Below are positions 7,599 through 15,735 of a stretch of DNA of 64,000 nt, piece by piece. Source of the DNA: Alphaproteobacteria bacterium (GTDB taxonomy: Bacteria; Pseudomonadota; Alphaproteobacteria; RF32; CAG-239). The notes below the pieces were generated by a model, which saw nothing but the letters and a program-made list of their open reading frames with translations, was not told the origin of the DNA and searched no databases. The stretch spans positions 1-64,000 of the forward strand of contig JAFUBQ010000002.1 of assembly GCA_017460085.1 (NCBI GenBank), written 5' to 3'. Position numbers and translations under genes: made by a program. How positions within the stretch are numbered: the stretch's first letter is position 1; every line of letters begins with the position of its first letter.

Positions 7599-9491
7599 AT
7601 GGCAACAAAAAAATTAGAATCAAACATAACAATGAATAAAAGCGAACATTATGGAAACGGTGGCGCTTCTCTTGTTGAATATTTAATTTTTGGCATTCCG
7701 ACTGCAAATAATCGCTATAGCACACATCATCACATCGGCGGTGAAAAATACCCGCATGATATTACCAATTTTGCCAATCAATTAGCGGAACTTGAAGAAG
7801 TAGTTAACAATGAATTTAATTTAGATGTTCCGACTTCATCGCAGCTTGATTATGACGCAAAAGCCCTACAGGAAGAAATCGAACAATACACTAAAATTAT
7901 GGATATTTCTGACCACTTTTGGCATTTGGAAGCTGATACTACTATGCTGGAGGGGGCGCGCAATGGTATGTTGCACAGCGCAATGCTATCTAATACGGCT
8001 TATTTGAAAAAATTGCTGAAAGCTCCGAACGCTGAAGCTATGGATAAGGTAAAAACACCATTTGAACGTTTACCAATTTGGCAAAGATACGGCCGCCAAG
8101 AAGATGATTTGGCTTTTAAAATAAAACATTTGGTTCAAAAATATACACCGGAGCAAAAAGAATATGCTTTAAAGATGGTGGAATATGGGTTCTTTCCGTC
8201 TTGGAGAGAATTATGCACAGAGGAAGAACGGCTTAATTATTCGCTGAAAGATAAAGAAAAGAAGGGATTGGCGGAACAGAGCCTAAAAGTTATTAAAGAT
8301 TTTAAGCGTATAAATAATGAATTTGATAAACATTTGAATGAGATTTATGCCGATTATGCCAAAGAATTGATTGTTGCTAAAGAAAAAGAGCAAGATTTAA
8401 AGACAGTTTCAACGCCTTTTGCTAAAAAAACGCTGTGGCAACGCTTAACCGATAATGAAGGTCAAGGTAATGCGCAATTGGTTAATACAATTGAGTTGTT
8501 GCCACCGGAACGATTGCCGATTATAAAAAAACTATTTGCACACGGTTTACCAAGCGCAGAAGAGATATATACGGCACAGCAAGAATATCATAAAGAAAGT
8601 GAAAAATTTAGAGATAAATTTGATAATAAACGCCGCAAAGAGCTATTCAGTAATCTGTTAAAGCAATATGGAAAAGGATTGTTGGAAGATAAAAAAATCG
8701 GCTGGCATTGTTATTTAACCGACAGTTTGCCGATAAAGGGGGAAGAAAAAGAGGCCTTTGATAAGATGTCGCTTAAAGAAGTGACTGAAAAATATGGCGT
8801 TGAACAAATGTGGACGCATAAAGGAATTATTTTAATTAGAGAAAAAATAAGGGCTGAAAAAGACGACCCAAAGAAATTAGCGGAAACCCTGATTGCCGCT
8901 CGTGCTGTTGTGCAGCAGAAAAACAAATGTTTTCATGTGCCTTTAGCAAACCGCCAATTTTTTGCCACGATTATGGCGGTCGAATACCTTTCTTTATCGG
9001 GGAAAAACCATAAGTATGCCGAACATCCGGAAGTTGATGAACAATTTCAGAAATTGTTTACGGCATTGCAGCCGCAGGAAGGAGAACTCAAGCGAGTTAA
9101 GGAATATCGTAACACCAAGGCTTTCGGTGAGCGCGCCAAATTTATTGAAAAGCGCCTGGCTGAATTTGATAAATTTACGAAATGCGTTGATGATATTCTG
9201 AATCATATCAGCGAAGAATCACATATTTCTAAGGCTAAAGCACGTTTGTTGAAAAAATTTGCTTCAAAAGAAAGCGCGGCGCAAGATATTAACGGCGGAG
9301 TTATTGCTGCGTATCGTTATGCCGATGATGCACAAAAACTGGCAGCAAGCGGTATACATTTTGCAGAAAAACCTAAACTTGATATGAAGGCTTATCAACA
9401 AGATGTGGTTAATGATTTAAAAGCAAAATCAGATAAACGTATGGATACATTATCTAAAAAAAGAGAAAAACGTCAACAAAGTACACGCTAA
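7599..9491 (+). CDS. Large helical protein of unknown function with an internal repeat
   Basis: A 630-aa hydrophilic, Lys/Glu-rich, strongly helical protein without signal peptide or membrane segment. The start at 7599 follows AAAAAGGAGTAATAAA. Two related stretches are visible: KVKTPFERLPIWQRYG (residues about 149-164) and LKTVSTPFAKKTLWQRL (about 266-282), each followed by a helical segment with an EQKEYALKMVEYGFFPSWRE or ERLPIIKKLFAHGLPSAEE pattern, about 120 residues apart, so the middle of the protein is an internal duplication. No known family is recognised. It has its own promoter and terminator, i.e. it is a one-gene transcription unit. The size and lack of motifs would fit a secreted effector or a structural protein, but that is speculation. 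Confidence 0.7.
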   Translation: MATKKLESNITMNKSEHYGNGGASLVEYLIFGIPTANNRYSTHHHIGGEKYPHDITNFANQLAELEEVVNNEFNLDVPTSSQLDYDAKALQEEIEQYTKIMDISDHFWHLEADTTMLEGARNGMLHSAMLSNTAYLKKLLKAPNAEAMDKVKTPFERLPIWQRYGRQEDDLAFKIKHLVQKYTPEQKEYALKMVEYGFFPSWRELCTEEERLNYSLKDKEKKGLAEQSLKVIKDFKRINNEFDKHLNEIYADYAKELIVAKEKEQDLKTVSTPFAKKTLWQRLTDNEGQGNAQLVNTIELLPPERLPIIKKLFAHGLPSAEEIYTAQQEYHKESEKFRDKFDNKRRKELFSNLLKQYGKGLLEDKKIGWHCYLTDSLPIKGEEKEAFDKMSLKEVTEKYGVEQMWTHKGIILIREKIRAEKDDPKKLAETLIAARAVVQQKNKCFHVPLANRQFFATIMAVEYLSLSGKNHKYAEHPEVDEQFQKLFTALQPQEGELKRVKEYRNTKAFGERAKFIEKRLAEFDKFTKCVDDILNHISEESHISKAKARLLKKFASKESAAQDINGGVIAAYRYADDAQKLAASGIHFAEKPKLDMKAYQQDVVNDLKAKSDKRMDTLSKKREKRQQSTR

Positions 9492-9520
9492 ATTTTCATA
9501 GCTTATTTTTAACCATATTT

Positions 9521-9549
9521 AGCGGTCGTTTGCGGCCGCTTTATTTTTC
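9521..9549 (+). terminator. Intrinsic terminator
   Basis: AGCGGTCG (9521-9528) pairs with CGGCCGCT (9533-9540) with one G-U pair and a TTTG loop, followed by TTATTTTT. Confidence 0.8.
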
Positions 9550-9589
9550 GATAAACAAGTGCAAATCATCTTGGCGGCAGCCGCTTAAT

Positions 9590-10372
9590 TTATATTTTAA
9601 CCTGTTTAATATCTTTAGCTAAACCAGTTTTATCATCGGTTTCTACAAAAATGCCAAAGACCGTACCCTGACCGTTTGCCGGTGTTAAACGGTCATCAAT
9701 ATAGCGGCGGCACAGCCGATTGATTGGTGTTTTTATATCAAAACCAAGCACCGAATTATAATCTCCGCACATACCAACATCGGTAATATATGCCGTACCT
9801 GCCGGCAAAACACGGGCATCGGCAGTGGGAACATGTGTATGAGTGCCGGCCACACAAGAAACTCTGCCGTCTAAATAATATCCAAGCGCTAATTTTTCAG
9901 AGGTAGCTTCAGCGTGAATATCCACAAAAACAGCCTGCACCTGATTTCCCAGAGCATGCTGCTGCAAAATTTTATCAATAGCCTGCACCGGACAATCTAC
10001 CGCTTCCATAAACAGCCGCCCTAAAACTTGTATAACCAAAATTTTGCGCCCGTCAGCCAACTCATAAATTATAAATCCCTTCCCCGGATTGATAGCCGGA
10101 ATATTAGCCGGACGCACAATTGTTTTACACTCATCTAAAAAAGGAATAATATCACGGCGATTCAAAAAATGATTGCCTAAAACCAAAACATCAGCACCTT
10201 TTGCTAAAAATTCACGGCAAATTGAAGGCGTTGCGCCAAAACCATGCGCAGCATTTTCAACATTAACCAACATCACATCAATTTTATATTCACTGCGAAT
10301 TTTTTGCATATTATCAATCACAGCATCTCGGCCCGCTCGCCCAACGACATCTCCGCAATAAAATAAGCGCAT
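9590..10372 (-). CDS. ymdB: YmdB-family metallophosphoesterase
   Basis: A 260-aa calcineurin-like phosphodiesterase of the YmdB (TIGR00282-type) family, known to hydrolyse 2',3'-cyclic nucleotides and other cyclic nucleotides. Metal-binding motifs are intact: FYCGDVVGRAGRD at the N terminus, VNVENAAHGFG near residues 37-47, VLGNHFLNRRD near 65-75, VFVDIHAEATSEK near 148-160 and GTHTHVPTADARVLP near 176-190. Full length. It is a single gene on the minus strand, divergent from the periplasmic-protein pair at 10511. Confidence 0.92.
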   Translation of the reverse strand: MRLFYCGDVVGRAGRDAVIDNMQKIRSEYKIDVMLVNVENAAHGFGATPSICREFLAKGADVLVLGNHFLNRRDIIPFLDECKTIVRPANIPAINPGKGFIIYELADGRKILVIQVLGRLFMEAVDCPVQAIDKILQQHALGNQVQAVFVDIHAEATSEKLALGYYLDGRVSCVAGTHTHVPTADARVLPAGTAYITDVGMCGDYNSVLGFDIKTPINRLCRRYIDDRLTPANGQGTVFGIFVETDDKTGLAKDIKQVKI

Positions 10373-10438
10373 TATACCTCCTTTTTTAGCTTTATTTTAA
10401 CTAATTTACCTTACTTGGCAATAAATTTATGCATTTTT

Positions 10439-10467
10439 TTGATAAAATTGTGGTAATTTGCTATAAG
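10439..10467 (+). promoter_or_regulatory. Predicted sigma-70 promoter
   Basis: TTGATA (10439-10444), 17-nt spacer, TATAAG (10462-10467), each matching 5 of 6 consensus bases. It would drive the two Spy-like genes that follow. Confidence 0.6.
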
Positions 10468-10510
10468 TGTGCTATGCTAGGGCATAAAAATTTGATAAGG
10501 AGACAATAAA

Positions 10511-10918
10511 ATGCGCCGGTTTATGTTTTTATTTTGTTGCAGTTTTGCGCTTTTAGCACTTGCGGTGAATCCTATTTTTGCCCAAAGTCCGGAACAGCAA
10601 ATGCCTATGATGCGTCCGCATCATAACATGGTAGATTGGGTTAAAAAACTTCAGCTTAATGACGAACAAAAAGCGGCATACAATGCCATTCGCCAAGAAA
10701 GCGAACCGCAAATGCAAGCATTACGGCAGCAAATCTCCACATTGCGGCAGCAAATGGAAAACATTTATGCCGATAATAATAAAAAACTACGGGCAATTTT
10801 AGATGAAAAGCAAGCCGCAAAATTTGATAAAATTCAAGCTCGAATTGCCAAACAAAATCGGCAGCCGCAACCGCGAGCCGAACGGCAAAATCGATTTAAA
10901 ATGCGCAAAAAACAGTAA
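10511..10918 (+). CDS. Periplasmic Spy/CpxP-like (LTXXQ-type) protein
   Basis: A 135-aa exported protein. Signal peptide about 1-24 (ending PIFA, before QSPEQQ). The mature part is Gln/Arg-rich and helical with the arrangement seen in the Spy/CpxP/LTXXQ group: LQLNDEQKAAYNAIRQES, an extended basic helix with QISTLRQQ repeats, and ILDEKQAAKFDKIQARIA. Such proteins are dimeric periplasmic chaperones or metal/stress sensors. The very basic C terminus (RAERQNRFKMRKKQ) is unusual. AAGGAG precedes the start. Followed 25 nt later by a second protein of similar architecture. Confidence 0.7.
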   Translation: MRRFMFLFCCSFALLALAVNPIFAQSPEQQMPMMRPHHNMVDWVKKLQLNDEQKAAYNAIRQESEPQMQALRQQISTLRQQMENIYADNNKKLRAILDEKQAAKFDKIQARIAKQNRQPQPRAERQNRFKMRKKQ

Positions 10919-10943
10919 ATTTACGAACTAAAGGAATATTATA

Positions 10944-11453
10944 ATGAAAAAATGGCAACTTGTTTTCAGCATTATGCTGCTTATGTCAAACAATACATTT
11001 GCACAAGAAACTGAAGATTTCGGTTTGGATATGAATGAACCGGAAACAGTAATTTCGGCAGAATCGCAAAATATAAATGAAGAATTTGCCGAAGAAGAAA
11101 TTTTTAGTACGTCATCTGCAGAAGATGCTGATATTTCAGCACCAAAGGTTGATGGACCTGTTGTTTTAACCGAACCGGAAGCTGTTAATGAACCGGAAGA
11201 AAAAACATTGCAGACGGAAAATTTGAGCACTTTGGTTGAGCGCTTGAACTTGAGTGCCGAACAATTAGATGCTTTGAAATTTATCAGCGATGAAAATCGC
11301 TTGCGCCAAGAGCAATTGGAAAAATCTATTGAACTTTTTAAGGCTCAGGCGCGCGAAATTGAAGAAAAAAGCATTCGTGATTTTGAGGCTATACTTTCTG
11401 CGGAGCAAAAAGAAATATTTCAACAAATTTGGCAGCAAACTGAAAGCAAATAA
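10944..11453 (+). CDS. Exported protein with Spy/LTXXQ-like C-terminal half
   Basis: A 169-aa exported protein. Signal peptide about 1-20 (ending NTFA). Residues about 21-90 are acidic and low-complexity (repeated Glu/Asp/Ala). Residues about 95-165 form a helical domain beginning LVERLNLSAEQLDALKFISD and ending FEAILSAEQKEIFQQIW, the same two-motif pattern as in the preceding gene, so the two are likely paralogous in that part. Opposite charge (acidic here, basic in the neighbour) suggests the two might interact. Function otherwise unknown. Confidence 0.65.
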   Translation: MKKWQLVFSIMLLMSNNTFAQETEDFGLDMNEPETVISAESQNINEEFAEEEIFSTSSAEDADISAPKVDGPVVLTEPEAVNEPEEKTLQTENLSTLVERLNLSAEQLDALKFISDENRLRQEQLEKSIELFKAQAREIEEKSIRDFEAILSAEQKEIFQQIWQQTESK

Positions 11454-11540
11454 ATAAAATCTGCTTAATTATAACCGCCGCCGAATTTTATGTTGATATT
11501 AATTAGATGTATCTTAATTTAAATTTTTGATAAAAATATC

Positions 11541-11568
11541 TTGACAAATTTTTGTTTTTATTTAAACT
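11541..11568 (+). promoter_or_regulatory. Predicted sigma-70 promoter for the acyl carrier protein gene
   Basis: A perfect TTGACA (11541-11546), 16-nt spacer and TAAACT (11563-11568), 45 nt upstream of the start codon at 11613. Confidence 0.6.
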
Positions 11569-11612
11569 ATCTTCTGATAATCATCTTATGAAGATATAAG
11601 TATAAAAACCCT

Positions 11613-11918
11613 ATGAAAGAAATTAAAGTAGCAGAATTTCGTGCGATTTTGGCAGAAGTTGTTGACAACGGTATTTACGAAATGGTTAAGCAGATACCCG
11701 ATGATAAGCTTCTGAAAATGAATTTTTATTCTGATCTAGGATTAGATTCGTTAGATGTTGAGGATATGTGTTGTGAGCTTTTTAATAATTACGGTATAAT
11801 CGTTAACATCTATGGTCATCATCCACTGACTCGTTACTCATTTGAGAATGAGCCGACCGTTGAAAATTTTATTGAGACGGTCAATTATTGCGCAAGTCAG
11901 GAAAAATGGACATTATAA
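11613..11918 (+). CDS. Stand-alone acyl carrier protein
   Basis: A 101-aa protein of the acyl carrier protein fold. The phosphopantetheine site is DLGLDSLDVED with Ser46 as the attachment residue. It is longer and less acidic than AcpP, with three cysteines (two adjacent in CCELF) and a loop IYGHHPLTRYSFENEPTVENF between helices II and IV. It is therefore probably a specialised carrier protein (lipid, cell-envelope or secondary metabolism) rather than the housekeeping AcpP. No acyltransferase, ketosynthase or holo-ACP synthase is adjacent; it forms a monocistronic unit with its own promoter and terminator. Confidence 0.8.
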   Translation: MKEIKVAEFRAILAEVVDNGIYEMVKQIPDDKLLKMNFYSDLGLDSLDVEDMCCELFNNYGIIVNIYGHHPLTRYSFENEPTVENFIETVNYCASQEKWTL

Positions 11919-11936
11919 AATGATCTGATCTAAAAA

Positions 11937-11975
11937 AATCCGCTTAAGGTTAACAACCTTGAGCGGATTTTTTTA
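11937..11975 (+). terminator. Intrinsic terminator after the acyl carrier protein gene
   Basis: A 15-bp stem, AATCCGCTTAAGGTT (11937-11951) with AACCTTGAGCGGATT (11955-11969), one G-U pair, followed by TTTTTT. A-rich on its other side, so it can also serve the convergent gene at 11988. Confidence 0.88.
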
Positions 11976-11987
11976 CTTCCAATGCCT

Positions 11988-12326
11988 TTATTTCATAGAA
12001 CGCTCGGCTTGAATTTCATCAATCAAAGCGTTCATTTCTTCTTGCTGTTCGCGTAGCATTTTTTTATAACGAAGATGTTCGTTGCGAACGCTGATGTAGC
12101 AATAGCCTAAACCGCATACGCAAATCAGTGCAACTGAACCTAGAACAATCAAAAAACGCTGCGTTGATTCACTAAGAGAGTCATCATTCTGCAGCACATT
12201 CAAAATGCCGCATAAACATACAAGTGAACACACCGATAAAACACAAAACATGTGTTTCAACCTTTTTTCTGACCGCGTCATAAATTTTTCAACGTCTTGA
12301 TCAGTGTAATAAGATGTTTTTTTCAT
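11988..12326 (-). CDS. Small two-helix membrane protein
   Basis: A 112-aa protein with two transmembrane helices (about residues 26-46 and 60-82), both rich in cysteine and valine (VLSVCSLVCLCGIL; VALICVCGLGYCYI), a basic cytoplasmic start and a helical, charged C-terminal tail of about 30 residues that may form a coiled coil. The ATG at 12326 is chosen; a TTG two codons upstream is possible. No family recognised. It lies downstream of the antiporter gene on the same strand, beyond an inverted repeat. Confidence 0.55.
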   Translation of the reverse strand: MKKTSYYTDQDVEKFMTRSEKRLKHMFCVLSVCSLVCLCGILNVLQNDDSLSESTQRFLIVLGSVALICVCGLGYCYISVRNEHLRYKKMLREQQEEMNALIDEIQAERSMK

Positions 12327-12405
12327 AGGCAAAATAGTTTGATAATTATATATTTTCTAGGTTGGATTATAACAAAAAAAACACAAAATCAAGCTAATTT
12401 TGCGC

Positions 12406-12443
12406 ATCATAATCGCTGCCGCAGATTCGACAGCGATTATGAT
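12406..12443. repeat. Perfect 13-bp inverted repeat after the antiporter gene
   Basis: ATCATAATCGCTG (12406-12418) and its exact reverse complement (12431-12443), with a 12-nt loop. It lies 18 nt past the antiporter stop codon. There is no clear U-tract on the minus strand, so it is more likely an mRNA-stabilising or processing hairpin, or a weak terminator. Confidence 0.6.
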
Positions 12444-12460
12444 ATATGACATATTATTGC

Positions 12461-13966
12461 TTAGACGTGAATAATACCGCGCGCCAAAGCATATAGCGCA
12501 AACAATGCAGCCAAGGCCAAAAGCAAAGCCACAATACATTCACCGTTAGTAAACGCCGGCTGTTCCGGTGTACGTTGCTTTTTTGCCCACACATAAAACG
12601 GAATGCCGATAGCTACAAAAATAAGCGCCATCAACAAATAATTTAAACCGGCGGCATAAATCAGCCACAGCGAATATATAACGCCCATAATACCTGAGAA
12701 TAAGGCTTCCGAACGCCGCACATAAATATTTTGCGGATATTCACCGTCTTCGCAAATTTTCCATAAATACGCGCAGCATGACAAATACGCCGGCAACACC
12801 ATCACACCGGTAATACTCAACATTGTGTTCCATGCATTGTTTGAAAAATATACCACCAGCATAAAAATTTGCATTAAAGCACTGGTAACCCATAGCGAAA
12901 CCGAAGGTGCGGCATATTCATTTTCTCGAGCAAATTCTTTAGGAAAAGTTCCATTTTCTGCGGCAGCCTGCGGAATTTGTGCCGTAATCATTGTCCACGC
13001 CAACCAACTGGTTAAAACAGAAATCAAAAGCCCAATGTTCATAAACCACGCACCCCATTTACCAACCATAACCTCCATAATGCCGGCAGTTGACGGGTTT
13101 GAAATATTAGCCAATTGTGCTTGGTCCATCACCCCATATGGCAAAACTGAAAGCAAAACATAAATAACCAAACAGCCGATAAAGCCTAAAAACGTAGCAC
13201 GTCCAACAGTTTGCGGCGTTTTGGCGTGTTTAGACATGACAACGGCACCTTCAATACCGATAAATGACCAAAGGGTTACCAGCATAGTGCTCTTAATTTG
13301 CGTCGGAATATTGCCTAAATCTGCCACAGATTGCTTGCCCCAAAAGTCAAACTCAAATTTATTGAGGTGGAACATAAACAAAGTTATAACAATAAACAAT
13401 ATCAGCGGCACAATTTTTGCCACCGTGCCGATAAGATTGATAAATGTTGCTTGCTTTACACCGCGTAACACCAAAAAATTAAATCCCCAAATCAAGATTG
13501 AGCCGCCCAAAATGGCCCAAACGGTATTACCTCCCGTAAAATACGGCGGGAAAAAGTAGTTAAGCGCATCCATCGTAATCACGGCATAGCCGACATTTCC
13601 GCAAATTTGACACAGCCAATATGACCAACCGATAATAAAGCCGATAAATGCCCCGAAACCTTCGCGGCTATACATATAAATACCGGCTGTTAAATTAGGC
13701 TTAGCTGATGATAAAATGCGAAACGTGTTGGCAATAAAATATACACCTATTCCGGTCACAAGCCACGCCAACAAAACCGCACCGACCGATGCACCCTGTG
13801 CCATATTCTGCGGCAAGCTATAAATACCGCCGCCAATCATTGAGCTGACCACAATGCCGGCTAAAGCCCAAATGCCTAAGCCGCCGCTGTTGTTTTTAAG
13901 CACTGAATTGGCCGGTTTTACTGACGATGTACTGCCGGAATTAACAACTTTATGATTTATTTTCAT
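12461..13966 (-). CDS. aaxC: Arginine/agmatine-type amino-acid antiporter (APC family)
   Basis: A 501-aa, about 12-helix transporter of the APC superfamily, basic amino-acid/polyamine antiporter branch. Helix 1 carries the substrate-binding GIVVSSMIGGGIYSLPQ (the unwound GSGIF-like motif); GIYMYSREGFGAFIGFIIGW follows in helix 3. Closest well-known relatives by pattern are arginine/ornithine (ArcD) and arginine/agmatine (AaxC, AdiC) antiporters. The gene upstream encodes an arginine decarboxylase, which favours arginine-in/agmatine-out exchange. The exact exchange partner is inferred from context. AAAGGGAA precedes the start. Confidence 0.82.
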   Translation of the reverse strand: MKINHKVVNSGSTSSVKPANSVLKNNSGGLGIWALAGIVVSSMIGGGIYSLPQNMAQGASVGAVLLAWLVTGIGVYFIANTFRILSSAKPNLTAGIYMYSREGFGAFIGFIIGWSYWLCQICGNVGYAVITMDALNYFFPPYFTGGNTVWAILGGSILIWGFNFLVLRGVKQATFINLIGTVAKIVPLILFIVITLFMFHLNKFEFDFWGKQSVADLGNIPTQIKSTMLVTLWSFIGIEGAVVMSKHAKTPQTVGRATFLGFIGCLVIYVLLSVLPYGVMDQAQLANISNPSTAGIMEVMVGKWGAWFMNIGLLISVLTSWLAWTMITAQIPQAAAENGTFPKEFARENEYAAPSVSLWVTSALMQIFMLVVYFSNNAWNTMLSITGVMVLPAYLSCCAYLWKICEDGEYPQNIYVRRSEALFSGIMGVIYSLWLIYAAGLNYLLMALIFVAIGIPFYVWAKKQRTPEQPAFTNGECIVALLLALAALFALYALARGIIHV

Positions 13967-13983
13967 AATAAATTCCCTTTCTT

Positions 13984-14023
13984 AAAAAAATAAAGCGGCA
14001 CGCCTCATATTGGCGCTACCGCT
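13984..14023 (-). terminator. Hairpin with U-tract between decarboxylase and antiporter genes
   Basis: On the minus strand AGCGG (14023-14019) pairs with CCGCT (13998-13994) and CGCC with GGCG inside, followed by TTATTTTTTT. It looks like an intrinsic terminator sitting inside the two-gene operon, which would lower antiporter expression relative to the decarboxylase. Confidence 0.6.
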
Positions 14024-14036
14024 CATCAAAAAAACA

Positions 14037-14621
14037 TTATACTTTAACCGGTTCGGCTGTTTCAAAATTCAAAAAGCCCAAACAAGTTAAACAATAACCG
14101 AATTGCTCAGTAATGTTCAGATAGTTATGGAAAAGCTGAAATTCGCTGTGCTTTTCCACACCGCGTATTTCAAGTTCGTGTTTAAGCGAACGATTAAGCC
14201 ACATTTCAGCGTGCCCTTGAGCAATTTCATCATTAATATGTGTGTCAAAATATTCCACATATTCTGCGGCCCAACCGCCGATGAGCTCGCCGTTTTTATC
14301 TTTGCCCCAGCAAATTCCCACACCGGTAGCAATAGCCTTATGCTCATCACGATTAGCACCGTTTCCGGCCATAATAACTTCCAAAACCGCACCATGTTTA
14401 AATTGGTCAACCACTTTATCTACCGGATAAATATGACCGAACACTTCTTTCGGCAATACCGAAGTATATGGCACAACGTTAAAGTTTTCAATTTTTGCCT
14501 GCAACAATGCCGAATCGTAACAAAAAGTTTCAAACGGCTGCGGCGGAATACCTTCATTGGCTTGCCCTGCACCTTTGGTAATAAATGCTAATGTCGGATA
14601 GCGAACACCATAAGTCATCAT
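14037..14621 (-). CDS. aaxB: Pyruvoyl-dependent arginine decarboxylase
   Basis: A 194-aa proenzyme that self-cleaves to give a pyruvoyl cofactor and decarboxylates L-arginine to agmatine, consuming a proton. The processing site is VPYTSVLP, with cleavage expected between Thr53 and Ser54, and the family motifs [20 protein letters not shown] and a conserved Glu-rich region are present. Length agrees with the archaeal/chlamydial family. The pairing with an arginine antiporter mirrors chlamydial aaxB-aaxC. AAAGGAGAAAG lies directly upstream; the first two codons are both ATG. Likely role: acid resistance or arginine depletion of the host environment. Confidence 0.9.
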   Translation of the reverse strand: MMTYGVRYPTLAFITKGAGQANEGIPPQPFETFCYDSALLQAKIENFNVVPYTSVLPKEVFGHIYPVDKVVDQFKHGAVLEVIMAGNGANRDEHKAIATGVGICWGKDKNGELIGGWAAEYVEYFDTHINDEIAQGHAEMWLNRSLKHELEIRGVEKHSEFQLFHNYLNITEQFGYCLTCLGFLNFETAEPVKV

Positions 14622-14716
14622 CTTTCTCCTTTAAAATTAATACAAATGTTCGCCTTTTAGATATGTCGTCATTGGCAGATTTAAATAAAACTTTAAGTCA
14701 GAAACATAACTTATAA

Positions 14717-14747
14717 AAAAAGCACCTCTAATCAGAGATGCTTTTTT
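14717..14747. terminator. Bidirectional-looking intrinsic terminator
   Basis: AAAGCA-CTCT / AGAG-TGCTTT hairpin around an AATC loop, with A- and T-runs on both sides. On the minus strand it ends the lipoprotein gene at 14755. Confidence 0.8.
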
Positions 14748-14754
14748 TACGGAC

Positions 14755-15420
14755 TTATAACTTCCAATCTACTTCTACAACGCCAACAGATATCTCGGGA
14801 AACTTAGCTTTTTTCATTTGCCGATTTAACTCTTTAGCACTGATTTCATACTGTGCGCCATCAATCACGCCTTTGTCATCAAACATCTGCCACGTTTTGC
14901 CGTCATAAACTAAAACTGCAAATGTTGACTTGTTTTTAACAATGTAAACTTTGGTATAATTGCGCGGTGCCAAACCGATACGCGGTGCCACCGAAGCAAC
15001 TCCCCATTTGCCGTCAGTTCGCAAGAATGTATAATTATCCTGCAAAATAATTTCTTCAAACGGCCCCCATGTCGAAGTTCCCTTAAACAGGTAATTCCTG
15101 TTATTGGCTGCTTTTATGTAATAAAATCCTTTTTGCTCAGCCGGAACAATCGACTCAATTTTATCTGTTAGAAGTTGGGAATGCGAAGTACCTTCAAGCA
15201 CTGTTGTTTCCCCATCTTTAACAGCCATATACATTCCGGCTTCAAGAGTAATCCTCTCAAATTCCGGATATAAAAGTGTCTGACCTTCATACTTCAGACC
15301 GAACTTGCCGTTTGCCTCAGTTAATTCACAATCACCAAGCTTCACGGCCTCTTTCTTTTCACAACTTGTCACAAGGAAGCACATAGCCACCACTGCAACT
15401 AACAATAATAACTTTTTCAT
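14755..15420 (-). CDS. Lipoprotein with WG-repeat-like segments
   Basis: A 221-aa lipoprotein. Signal peptide MKKLLLLVAVVAMCFLVTSC with lipobox LVTSC (Cys20). The mature part has repeated short beta segments of the WG-repeat type: NGKFGLKYEG (residues about 40-49), TDGKWGVAS and DGKTWQMFDDKGV, separated by 50-70 residues. This pattern is common in Bacteroidetes surface lipoproteins and rarer in Alphaproteobacteria. The longer frame up to 15609 is rejected because it runs into the tRNA and lacks a signal peptide at its start. No strong Shine-Dalgarno. Function unknown. Confidence 0.72.
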   Translation of the reverse strand: MKKLLLLVAVVAMCFLVTSCEKKEAVKLGDCELTEANGKFGLKYEGQTLLYPEFERITLEAGMYMAVKDGETTVLEGTSHSQLLTDKIESIVPAEQKGFYYIKAANNRNYLFKGTSTWGPFEEIILQDNYTFLRTDGKWGVASVAPRIGLAPRNYTKVYIVKNKSTFAVLVYDGKTWQMFDDKGVIDGAQYEISAKELNRQMKKAKFPEISVGVVEVDWKL

Positions 15421-15601
15421 AAGCTTATAAATTAGTAAAACATTGAAAAAATACGCATAATCATAAAAAATCATGTTTATTCTACAATATAATAAAAATT
15501 TGTCAAGATATATTCTGAAATGGTAAAAAAATTTTGCGTTTTTTATAAAAAACTCTTGATTTATGGAAAATATTATAATAATTGTAGGTTGTTTTGAATG
15601 T

Positions 15602-15687
15602 GCGGCCATGGCGGAATTGGTAGACGCGTAACGTTGAGGTCGTTATGAGCTAAGCTCGTGGAAGTTCAAGTCTTCTTGGCCGCACCA
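15602..15687 (+). tRNA. tRNA-Leu (anticodon GAG)
   Basis: Acceptor stem GCGGCCA / TGGCCGC, D-arm with GGTAGAC, anticodon loop TTGAGGT (GAG) closed by an AACG/CGTT stem, a long class II variable arm, T-loop GTTCAAGTC, and an encoded CCA. Length 86 nt including CCA. Confidence 0.95.
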
Positions 15688-15735
15688 TTTTAGAACTTAC
15701 TTTGAAAAATCCGTATCATCAAAGGAGAGCTGACT

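Noticed and set aside
12357..12539. Plus- or minus-frame 60-aa ORF at the end of the antiporter gene
   Set aside because: It is a shadow frame that overlaps the antiporter coding end and a perfect inverted repeat.
15421..15609. Longer start for the lipoprotein gene up to 15609
   Set aside because: It would overlap the tRNA-Leu region and place 63 residues before an obvious lipoprotein signal peptide.
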